From CAG-492 sp045643465 (GTDB lineage: Bacteria; Bacillota; Clostridia; TANB77; CAG-508): a stretch of DNA of 64,000 nucleotides. Positions 53,227 to 62,305 of this stretch are shown one piece after another (the stretch's first letter is position 1; every line of letters begins with the position of its first letter). The notes below the pieces were generated by a model. That model searched no databases and was not told the origin of the DNA. It worked only from the letters and a program-made list of their open reading frames with translations. The stretch covers positions 16,579 to 80,578 of the forward strand of contig JAZUKV010000002.1 in NCBI GenBank assembly GCA_045643465.1, read 5' to 3'. The translations under genes were made by a program, and so were the position numbers.

Positions 53227-56200
53227 TTGAAGAGAAAATATAAAGTTTTAGATGTAAGTGGAGCATTAATTGATTCAGATCAACTAGAAAATTATTTGCA
53301 AAAATTAGCATCAGATCAAATAATAAAAAATAATTCTGATAAAAATACGTATCCTGTACCTAGAGTAAAGGAAAATTTAGCTTTTATTTTTGATGTTTAT
53401 AATTATTTAAATGAAGATTTAAAAAATAATATTCCAATTCATCCAGCTGGGGAGTGGGTTTTAGATAATTTTTATATAATTGAAAAAAATGCAAAAATTA
53501 TTATTAAAGAGCTAACTTTAAAGAAGTATACTAGCTTTATAGGATTGGCCAATGGCGCTAATAAAGGTTTTTCAAGAGTATATGTTTTGGCAAAAGAAAT
53601 TATTTCATATACAGATGGGAAAATAGATGGAGAATCTTTGGAAAGATATTTAAAAAGCTATCAAAATAAAAAAACATTAAGTATGGAAGAATTGTGGAGT
53701 ATAAATTTGTTTTTACAAATTTCTTTGATTGAAAAAATCAGATTAATTTGCGAGAAGATATATTTAGCACAAATGCAAAAAAGAAAAGTTGAGAATATGG
53801 TTACAAGGTTAATTGATTTTGAAGATGCTCCACAATATAAAATAAATAAAAAATATTCTTTAAAGTTGGAAGAAAATGTAGAGTCTAAATATCCATTTAT
53901 AGAATATTTATCGTATAAATTAAAACAATATGGCAAAAGAGCTATTTCTTATGTTGATATTTTAGAGCATCAAGTAAATAAAATGGGTTGTAATATAAAT
54001 GAATGTGTTAATAGAGAGCATTTTGATATGGCTTCAAAGAAAATATCTATTGGTAATTCTATTATGAGCATAAATGCTTTAAATAGATTAAATTTTATAG
54101 AAATTTTTAATAAAACAAATGGTGTAGAAGAAGTTTTAAAAAATGATCCTGCTGAGATATATGATAAGATGGATTATAAAACAAAAGAATATTACAGGAA
54201 TGCAATAGAGCAAATTTCTAGAAAAACGAAAATTTCAGAAATATATATTGCAAAGAAAACATTGGAGCTTGCGACTAGTGAATACGAAAAAGGCAATAAA
54301 AATGATAAAAAAACTCATATAGGGTATTATTTAATTTCTGATGGAAGATATGAATTATTAGGTAATTTATTAAATAAAAAAGTGAAACAAATTAATAAAG
54401 ACAAGAAAGCGTTGATATATATATTAATTCAGTCAATAGTATCAGTTTTTGTTAGTTGTTGTATAGGGTCATATATAAATTTTAAAACGAAATCATTTTT
54501 CTTAGGATTTTTCGTTTATGTTTTATCTATAATTATAGTAAAAAATATTTTTATGAAGATAGTTCAATATTTTTCAAGTAAATTTGTTAAACCAAAGCTA
54601 ATTCCAAAACTAGATTTTTATAGTGGAATTCCAGAAGAGCATACTACTATGGTAGTTATTCCAACTATTATTAAGGATGAAGAAAAAGTAAAACAAGTGA
54701 TGAAAAAATTAGAGGTATTTTATATGGCTAATAAAAGTAAAAATTTGTATTTTACTTTGTTAGGAGATTGTTGTAGCTCTAAAAATGAAAAAGAAGATTT
54801 TGATGAAAAAATTGTGGCTGAAGGAATAAAACAATGTAAATTATTAAATAAAAAATATGAATCAGATGAGTTTCCAATTTTTAATTTTGTATATAGAAAA
54901 AGAACCTGGTGCGAAGGAGAGCAATGTTTTTTAGGTTGGGAAAGAAAAAGAGGTTTGTTAACACAGTTTAATGAGTATTTATTGAATAAGTCAAATGATG
55001 TATTTTATTATAATTCTTTCGAATTTTATAAAAAATGTAGATGCATGAATTTAGAAACAGTGAAAGCGAATATGGATAATATAGAAATTCCTAATATTAA
55101 ATATATTATTACTCTAGATGCAGATACTAATTTAGTATTAAATACAGCTTTTGAATTAGTTGGTGCTATGGCTCATATTTTAAATAGGCCTATCATGGAT
55201 GATAATAAAAGAATTATTTCTGGTTATGGTTTGATTCAGCCTAGAGTGGGTGTTGGATTAAATGAAACTAATAAAAGTAATTTTACGAAGATTTTTTCAG
55301 GATTAGGCGGAACAGATTCATATACAAATGCAATTTCAGATTTTTACTTTGATAATTTTGATGAAGGAATATTTACAGGTAAGGGAATATATGATTTATC
55401 AATATTTTGTAATGTTTTAGAGCAAGAGATTCCAGAAAATACAGTTCTAAGTCATGATTTATTAGAAGGGTGCTATGTTAGATGTGGATTGGCATCTGAT
55501 ATTGTTTTGATGGATGGTTATCCAACTTCATATAGTGCATATAAGTCGAGATTACACCGATGGATAAGAGGAGATTATCAGATATTTTCTTGGATATTAA
55601 AAAGAAAATTAAATGTATTATCTAAATATAAAATTATAGATAATATAAATAGAAGTTTACTAGATGCAAGTTGTTTACTATTATTAGTCAGTAATTTATT
55701 AATAAAAAGCAAATTGATTTCTGTGATAGCAATAATATCAGCAATTATTCCATATTTGATAGATTTTATAAATAAAATTTTGTCTAGAAAAAATAAAGAA
55801 GTAGCTCAAAAGAAATTTTATAATGAAATTAATGGATATGGAGGATTTATATGTAAGGCTTTTATTGATATATCATTAATTCCAGATAAATCGTATTTTT
55901 CAATAAATGCAGCTATAAAATCTATATATAGAATGGTTAAGTCAAAAAAACATTTATTAGAATGGACAACTGCTGAGGAAGCAGAGCAAATTAGCCAGCG
56001 AGGTTATGTAGCATATTACAAAAAAATGATTCCAAATGTAATTTTTGGGGTGATTTTTGTAATTTTAGGAGTATATTTAAAAAATATTTTTAATATTTTA
56101 TTAGGTACTATATGGCTAATTGGTCCTGCTATAATGAATTATTTAAGTACGCCAATTATTGAGATACCAAAATATGATTTAATATCAGATAAAGATAAAG

Positions 56201-59200
56201 AGTATGTAATAGATATTGCCCAAAAAACATGGTTGTTTTTTAAAGAAAATATTAATTCAAAAAGTAATTTTTTGCCACCGGATAATTATCAAGAAAATAG
56301 GAAACAAAAAATTGTTTATAGAACTTCTCCAACTAATATAGGGTTAGGATTGCTTAGTGTTGTTGCAAGTTACGATTTAGGTTTTGAAAGTCAAGATAGT
56401 ACGGTAGAGCTATTAACAAAAATGATAGAAACAATTGATAGATTACCAAAATGGAATGGTCATTTATATAATTGGTATGATATTTCAAATTTAACTCCTT
56501 TAATGCCAAGATATGTTTCTTCTGTGGATAGTGGAAATTTTGTAGGTTATTTGTATACATTAAAACAATTTTTAAATAGCCAAAATAAGCAAAATCAAAA
56601 TATTGAAAAAATTATTGCAACAATCGATAGATTAATTAATAATACAGATTTTTCTAAATTATTTGATGAAAAAAATGGCTTATTTTCAATTGGATTTAAT
56701 ATAGAAGAAAATAAAATGACAGATTCATATTATGATTTATTAGCTTCTGAGGCAAGACAAACAAGTTTAGTTGCAATTGCAAAAAAGGATATATCTGCAA
56801 AACATTGGAAAAATTTAAGCAGAACTCTAACTGTTTTAAATAAGTATAAAGGCTTGATTTCTTGGTCTGGAACAGCTTTTGAGTATTTAATGCCAACAAT
56901 AAATATTCGTAGATATCCTAATAGTTTATTGGATGAATCATGTAAGTTTATGATTATGAGTCAAATTGAATATGCTAAAAAATTAGGAACAACATGGGGG
57001 ATATCGGAAGCAGCTTTCAATTTAAAAGATTTTAATAATAATTATCAATATAAGGCTTTTGGAATTCCGTGGCTTGGATTAAAAAGAGGTTTAGCTGATG
57101 AAATGGTAGTTTCTTCTTATGGATGTATACTTGCGATAAATGATTATCCGAAAGAAGTTATTAATAATTTAAAAAGACTAGAGCAATGTGGAATGAATGA
57201 TAAATACGGTTTTTATGAATCAATAGATTATACTCCTAGTAGAGCTCCAAAAGATAAAAAATATGAAATTGTAAAGACATATATGGCACACCATCAAGGA
57301 TTAATATTATTATCAATAGATAATTTGGTAAATAATAATATTTTGCAAAAGCGATTTTTTGAAAATCCAGAAATAGAAGCAATTGATATATTATTACAAG
57401 AGCGTATGCCAGATAATGTAATAATAACAAAAGAGCAAAAAGAAAGAGTAGAAAAAATTAAATATACTGATTTTGATTATTATTCAGAAAGAGTATTGGA
57501 TAAGAAAAATAATGAGATTAATGAATATAATTTTATATCAAATGGGGAATATAATATTTTCATTGACAAAAATGGTAATGGTTATAGCAAATATAAAGAT
57601 AATGTAATTAATAGATTTAAAGAAACTGATGATGTTGATCAGGGAATACAATTTTATATTAAAAACACAGAAAATAATAAAATTTGGTCTGTTAATAATT
57701 TAAAGTTTTTGGAAAGAAATGAAGAAAGAAAAATTATTTTTGCACCGAACAAAAGTGAATTTGATGTAAGAGAAAATGAAATTTATACTAAGATGACAGT
57801 TTTTGTTTCTCCAGAAGAAAGCGTTGAAATTAGAAGTTTAAATGTTAAAAATTTAGGAAATAAAAATGAGAGATTAGAAATCTCAAATGTTCTAGAGCCA
57901 GTTATTTCAAGTATGCAACAAGATAATTCTCATAGAGCATTTAACAATTTATTTTTATCATTCGAAAATTATAATGGAATAATTGTTGCTAAAAGAAAAT
58001 TTAGATTACAAGATAAAAAGAATCTGTATATGGCGGTGACATTGCATTCAGATTATAAGTTAATAGGTGATTTAGAATTTGAAATTGATAAAAAAATATT
58101 GTGTGGAAGATATAATTTAGATGTTCCATATTTAATTAGAATGTCTAAACCATTTTCAAATAAGATTGAAAATGTTGTGAATCCTATTATTTCATTTAGA
58201 GAAACTATTGAACTAATACCAGATTCAGAAGCTAAAATTAATTTAATAATAAGTGTTTCTGAAAATAAAAATGAAGCAATAAAAAATGTTGAAAAATATT
58301 TAAATAATGATAGTGTAGAGCGAGCATTAAAATTATCTAAAGCACAAAGTGAAGCTAAAGTACAGTATTTAGGAATTAGAGGTAAAGATGTAAATTTATA
58401 TCAAAGAATTTTATCTCATGTGTTATTAAAATCTGGAAAAAGTGATGTAAAATCTTATAAAAATAATAAATATGAAATTCAAAATTTGTGGAAATATGGA
58501 ATTTCTGGAGATAATCCAATTATTCTATTAAAAGTTAAAGATATAGTTGAAATTAATATTGTAAAAGAAATTGTGAAAGCATATGAATATTTTAAAATTC
58601 ATAATATAAAAGTGGATATTATTATAGAAAACAATGAAGCTGAATCGTATGAAAATTATTTAAGAGAAGCTGTTGATGAAATTATATGTAGTAATGGTTT
58701 GTGCAAGAATAATGGTGGTGGAATTTTTTGCTTAAATAACTTATCTCAAGATGATAAAAACATTTTAGAGCTTAAAGCAAACCTTATATTATGTGGTTAT
58801 TCTGGTTCAATAGAATCTCAGCTAGATGATATTGATTATGAAAGCTCTAAACAGTTAAGAAATATTAAATTGCAGAACAAGCAAAATTTAAAGTATTTAG
58901 ATGCAATAAATGATATATCTAATAATTATAAAATTGAGATGAATGATTTAAAATATTTTAATAAATATGGTGGATTTTCGGCTGATGGAAAAGAATATTT
59001 AATTAATGTAAATAAAAATAATAAATTACCTCTGGCTTGGAGTAATATTTTGGCAAATGATAAATTTGGAACGGTTGTTACTGAAAATTTAGGAGGATAT
59101 ACATGGTATAAAAATTCAAGATTAAATAGAATTTCTGCATGGAACAATGATGTAATAGATGATATTCCGTCAGAAGTATTATATTTTTCAGATGATGAAA

Positions 59201-61338
59201 ACAATATTTGGACTCCTACAATAAGTCCAATCGAAGATAATAATGAATATTATATCAAGTATGGAATTGGATATGCAAATTATAAGCATATGTGTAATAA
59301 TATAACTCATGATATAAATGTGTTTGTTCCTTATAATGATTCTGCTAAGATTTATATGATAAAATTAAAAAATTCATTAACAAGGAAAAAGTCTATAAAG
59401 TTAATTTATTTTATTAAAAATGTTTTAGATGAGGATGAAATAAAAAGTAATGGAAATATTAATTTAAATTTTGATAGAAATAGTAATTGTATTATTGCAA
59501 ATAATTTAATAAAAAATGATTTTAATAGTTATATGTATATTTCTTCAAGTGAAAAAATCAAATCATATACAGGACTAAAAAAAGAATTTTTTGGAAATGG
59601 GAATTTAGCAAATCCAGATGGGATTAAAATAGATAGATTTTCTTGTAGTAATTCTTTAGGAAATGATGGAATTATTGCGTATAATATGGAATTTGAAATT
59701 GAGGCATTAGGTCAAAAAGATATAGTTATTGTGTTAGGAGCTGCTGATAATGAAATAGATTGTAAAAATAGTGCATATAAATACAGCAAGATTGAAAATT
59801 GTCAAAAGGATTTTGAAAAAACAATTAAATATTGGAATTTAATTGTTAATAAAATAACTGTTAGTACACCAGTAGAATCTTTAAATATTATGGTGAATAG
59901 TTGGATAATATATCAAACTTTATGTAGTAGGATTTTAGCAAGAACAGGATATTATCAATCAGGTGGAGCATATGGATTTAGAGATCAATTACAAGATGCT
60001 ATGAGCTTAAAATATGTAGATTCTGAAATTACAAGAAACCAAATAATTAAACATTGTAAACATCAATTTATAGAAGGTGATGTTCTTCATTGGTGGCATG
60101 AAGAAAATGGAAGAGGAATTAGAACTAAATTTTCAGATGATTTATTGTGGCTTCCATATGTGGTTTGTGATTATATAGAATTTACTAATGATTATAGTAT
60201 TTTAGATGAAGAGATTAGTTATCTTAAAGGTGATTTATTAGAAGAAAATTGTGACGAAAAATATGATTTTTATGGTGAGTCTGATATTAAAGAAAGTGTT
60301 TATTTACATTGTATAAAAGCAATAAAAAAAGCATGCAATTTAGGGAAAAACAATATTCCTAAAATTGGTTCAGGGGATTGGAATGATGGTTTTAGTAATA
60401 TAGGAAATAAAGGAAATGGAGAAAGTGTTTGGTTAGGATTTTTTCTGTATGATGTATTAAACAAATTTGAAGTATTGTGTAAATATAAAAACGATATTGA
60501 CAATAATATAGAAATTTTTAAAAGTGTAAGGGAAAAATTAAAAGAAGCGTTAAATACAGTAGCTTGGGATGGAAAATGGTTTAAAAGAGCATTTGCAGAT
60601 GATGGTTTTGTACTTGGAACAATACAAAACCAAGAATGTAAAATAGATAGCATATCTCAAAGTTGGTCTGTAATATCTAAAGTGGCAGATGATGAGAAAA
60701 AATATATGGCAATGGAAAGTCTAGAGAATCACTTGGTGGATAAGAACAGTGGGATAATAAAACTATTAGATCCACCGTTTAGTAAATCTGACTTTTATCC
60801 AGGATATATACAAGCATATTTGCCAGGAACAAGAGAAAATGGTGGGCAATACACACATGCTGCAATTTGGGCAATTATTGCAGAAACAATATTAGGGTTT
60901 GGTGATAAATCAATAGAATATCTTAATATGATTAATCCTATTGAGCATACAAAAACTAAGGAATTAGCTGATAAATATCAGATAGAGCCATATGTAATAT
61001 CTGCAGATATTTATGGTTTTGGAAATTTATCTGGTAGAGGGGGATGGAGCTGGTATACAGGGTCTGCCAGTTGGTACTATATTTGTGTAATTAAGTATAT
61101 ATTAGGTTTAAGAATAGAATATGGCGAACTTAAAATATGTCCTTGTATATCGAAAGATTGGAATGAATATAATTTTAAATATAAATTTGGAGAAAGTATT
61201 TATAATATAGTAGTAAGAAATCCAGATAGAAAAAATACAGGTGTAAGTAAATTTATTTATAATGGAGAAGAGCTTGAAGAGCATAAAATCAAACTAGTTG
61301 ACAATAGAGAAATTAATAACATTGAGATAATAATGTAG
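53227..61338 (+). CDS. ndvB: Cyclic beta-1,2-glucan synthase (NdvB/Cgs type, GT84-GH189-GH94)
   Basis: 2703 residues, close to the 2800 or so of rhizobial and Brucella enzymes. N-terminal part with HPAGEWVLDNFYIIE; membrane helices near 393-440; glycosyltransferase domain with ITLDADTN (DAD near 630), SHDLLEGCYVRCG and RLHRWIRGDYQ (RxxRW, near 778); further membrane helices near 805-850 and 935-975; a glycoamylase-like cyclisation domain (about 1000-1430, with KTYMAHHQGLIL near 1350); beta-sandwich regions; and a GH94 phosphorylase domain with GSGDWNDG at 2381-2388. The enzyme builds beta-1,2-glucan from UDP-glucose at the membrane, and the phosphorylase sets chain length. TTG start, nine bases after AAGGAG. 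The product in Gram-positives is little known. Confidence 0.93.
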   Translation: MKRKYKVLDVSGALIDSDQLENYLQKLASDQIIKNNSDKNTYPVPRVKENLAFIFDVYNYLNEDLKNNIPIHPAGEWVLDNFYIIEKNAKIIIKELTLKKYTSFIGLANGANKGFSRVYVLAKEIISYTDGKIDGESLERYLKSYQNKKTLSMEELWSINLFLQISLIEKIRLICEKIYLAQMQKRKVENMVTRLIDFEDAPQYKINKKYSLKLEENVESKYPFIEYLSYKLKQYGKRAISYVDILEHQVNKMGCNINECVNREHFDMASKKISIGNSIMSINALNRLNFIEIFNKTNGVEEVLKNDPAEIYDKMDYKTKEYYRNAIEQISRKTKISEIYIAKKTLELATSEYEKGNKNDKKTHIGYYLISDGRYELLGNLLNKKVKQINKDKKALIYILIQSIVSVFVSCCIGSYINFKTKSFFLGFFVYVLSIIIVKNIFMKIVQYFSSKFVKPKLIPKLDFYSGIPEEHTTMVVIPTIIKDEEKVKQVMKKLEVFYMANKSKNLYFTLLGDCCSSKNEKEDFDEKIVAEGIKQCKLLNKKYESDEFPIFNFVYRKRTWCEGEQCFLGWERKRGLLTQFNEYLLNKSNDVFYYNSFEFYKKCRCMNLETVKANMDNIEIPNIKYIITLDADTNLVLNTAFELVGAMAHILNRPIMDDNKRIISGYGLIQPRVGVGLNETNKSNFTKIFSGLGGTDSYTNAISDFYFDNFDEGIFTGKGIYDLSIFCNVLEQEIPENTVLSHDLLEGCYVRCGLASDIVLMDGYPTSYSAYKSRLHRWIRGDYQIFSWILKRKLNVLSKYKIIDNINRSLLDASCLLLLVSNLLIKSKLISVIAIISAIIPYLIDFINKILSRKNKEVAQKKFYNEINGYGGFICKAFIDISLIPDKSYFSINAAIKSIYRMVKSKKHLLEWTTAEEAEQISQRGYVAYYKKMIPNVIFGVIFVILGVYLKNIFNILLGTIWLIGPAIMNYLSTPIIEIPKYDLISDKDKEYVIDIAQKTWLFFKENINSKSNFLPPDNYQENRKQKIVYRTSPTNIGLGLLSVVASYDLGFESQDSTVELLTKMIETIDRLPKWNGHLYNWYDISNLTPLMPRYVSSVDSGNFVGYLYTLKQFLNSQNKQNQNIEKIIATIDRLINNTDFSKLFDEKNGLFSIGFNIEENKMTDSYYDLLASEARQTSLVAIAKKDISAKHWKNLSRTLTVLNKYKGLISWSGTAFEYLMPTINIRRYPNSLLDESCKFMIMSQIEYAKKLGTTWGISEAAFNLKDFNNNYQYKAFGIPWLGLKRGLADEMVVSSYGCILAINDYPKEVINNLKRLEQCGMNDKYGFYESIDYTPSRAPKDKKYEIVKTYMAHHQGLILLSIDNLVNNNILQKRFFENPEIEAIDILLQERMPDNVIITKEQKERVEKIKYTDFDYYSERVLDKKNNEINEYNFISNGEYNIFIDKNGNGYSKYKDNVINRFKETDDVDQGIQFYIKNTENNKIWSVNNLKFLERNEERKIIFAPNKSEFDVRENEIYTKMTVFVSPEESVEIRSLNVKNLGNKNERLEISNVLEPVISSMQQDNSHRAFNNLFLSFENYNGIIVAKRKFRLQDKKNLYMAVTLHSDYKLIGDLEFEIDKKILCGRYNLDVPYLIRMSKPFSNKIENVVNPIISFRETIELIPDSEAKINLIISVSENKNEAIKNVEKYLNNDSVERALKLSKAQSEAKVQYLGIRGKDVNLYQRILSHVLLKSGKSDVKSYKNNKYEIQNLWKYGISGDNPIILLKVKDIVEINIVKEIVKAYEYFKIHNIKVDIIIENNEAESYENYLREAVDEIICSNGLCKNNGGGIFCLNNLSQDDKNILELKANLILCGYSGSIESQLDDIDYESSKQLRNIKLQNKQNLKYLDAINDISNNYKIEMNDLKYFNKYGGFSADGKEYLINVNKNNKLPLAWSNILANDKFGTVVTENLGGYTWYKNSRLNRISAWNNDVIDDIPSEVLYFSDDENNIWTPTISPIEDNNEYYIKYGIGYANYKHMCNNITHDINVFVPYNDSAKIYMIKLKNSLTRKKSIKLIYFIKNVLDEDEIKSNGNINLNFDRNSNCIIANNLIKNDFNSYMYISSSEKIKSYTGLKKEFFGNGNLANPDGIKIDRFSCSNSLGNDGIIAYNMEFEIEALGQKDIVIVLGAADNEIDCKNSAYKYSKIENCQKDFEKTIKYWNLIVNKITVSTPVESLNIMVNSWIIYQTLCSRILARTGYYQSGGAYGFRDQLQDAMSLKYVDSEITRNQIIKHCKHQFIEGDVLHWWHEENGRGIRTKFSDDLLWLPYVVCDYIEFTNDYSILDEEISYLKGDLLEENCDEKYDFYGESDIKESVYLHCIKAIKKACNLGKNNIPKIGSGDWNDGFSNIGNKGNGESVWLGFFLYDVLNKFEVLCKYKNDIDNNIEIFKSVREKLKEALNTVAWDGKWFKRAFADDGFVLGTIQNQECKIDSISQSWSVISKVADDEKKYMAMESLENHLVDKNSGIIKLLDPPFSKSDFYPGYIQAYLPGTRENGGQYTHAAIWAIIAETILGFGDKSIEYLNMINPIEHTKTKELADKYQIEPYVISADIYGFGNLSGRGGWSWYTGSASWYYICVIKYILGLRIEYGELKICPCISKDWNEYNFKYKFGESIYNIVVRNPDRKNTGVSKFIYNGEELEEHKIKLVDNREINNIEIIM

Positions 61339-61376
61339 TATGTTCAAAATTAATTAGGAAAAATTTATACAAAACC

Positions 61377-61405
61377 TTGTATTAACTTTTTTCTTATGAT
61401 ATAAC
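61377..61405 (+). promoter_or_regulatory. Promoter of walRK
   Basis: TTGTAT (61377-61382), 17 bases, TATAAC (61400-61405), about 38 bases before the walR start. Confidence 0.55.
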
Positions 61406-61443
61406 TAATAATAGTTGAAGTTCTATAATAAGGGGGGCTTTCT

Positions 61444-62220
61444 TTGGAAAATAACGATGAAATGAACCAAGAAATTTTGAGAGATAAAATAATTAAAGAA
61501 AAGAGCCAAAAAACAGTATTGGTTGTGGATGATGAAAAGCCAATAGTAGACATATTAGTATATAACTTAAAAAAAGAAGGCTATAATACTTTAGAAGCTA
61601 ATGATGGTGAGGAAGCTATTAACTTAGTTATAGAAAAAAAGCCAGACTTAGTTTTACTAGATATAATGCTTCCTAAAATGGATGGATTAACAGTATGTAA
61701 AAAAATAAGACATAATTATAATATACCAATAATAATGTTATCTGCAAAAGACGAAGAGATTGATAAAATCTTAGGCTTAGAGCTAGGTGCAGATGATTAT
61801 ATTACAAAACCATTTAGTGTTAGAGAGCTAATAGCTAGAGTTAAAGCTAACTTAAGAAAAAATGATGTAGATTATGCTAAACCGGCAATTACTGAAAACA
61901 AAGAAAATCAATCACAAAATGAAATTACTGTAGGTGATTTATATTTAGATTTAGATAAATTCGAAGTTAAAGTTAGAGGAAATGTTATAGATTTAACATT
62001 AAGAGAATTTGAAGTATTAAAATATTTAGCTAAGCAACCTGGTCAAGTTGTAACAAGAGAAACTTTATTAGAAAAAGTTTGGGGATATGAATATTATGGT
62101 GATGTTAGAACAGTAGACGTTACTATAAGAAGACTTAGAGAAAAAATTGAAGATGATAGTGCAACACCATCATTTATTATGACAAAACGTGGAGTAGGAT
62201 ATTACTTCAAAGAAAAATAA
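61444..62220 (+). CDS. walR: Response regulator WalR (OmpR/PhoB family)
   Basis: 258 residues. The receiver domain opens with TVLVVDDEKPIVDIL; the phosphate acceptor is Asp73 in LVLLDIMLPKMDG, with Lys in YITKPFS. The C-terminal winged helix holds REFEVLKYLAKQPGQVV, VWGYEYYGDVRTVDV and RRLREKIEDD, and ends MTKRGVGYYF, all very close to WalR/YycF. It governs wall hydrolase and growth genes in Firmicutes. The start is TTG 61444 after AAGGGGGG; ATG 61462 is an alternative, as about 20 residues precede the receiver fold. Its sensor follows. Confidence 0.9.
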   Translation: MENNDEMNQEILRDKIIKEKSQKTVLVVDDEKPIVDILVYNLKKEGYNTLEANDGEEAINLVIEKKPDLVLLDIMLPKMDGLTVCKKIRHNYNIPIIMLSAKDEEIDKILGLELGADDYITKPFSVRELIARVKANLRKNDVDYAKPAITENKENQSQNEITVGDLYLDLDKFEVKVRGNVIDLTLREFEVLKYLAKQPGQVVTRETLLEKVWGYEYYGDVRTVDVTIRRLREKIEDDSATPSFIMTKRGVGYYFKEK

Positions 62221-62305
62221 AAAAATAAAAAAGAAAAAATAAAAGTAAAAAATAAAAGTAAATAAGCAAAATAATAATTAATGAATATAACAGTAAGGAG
62301 CAATA

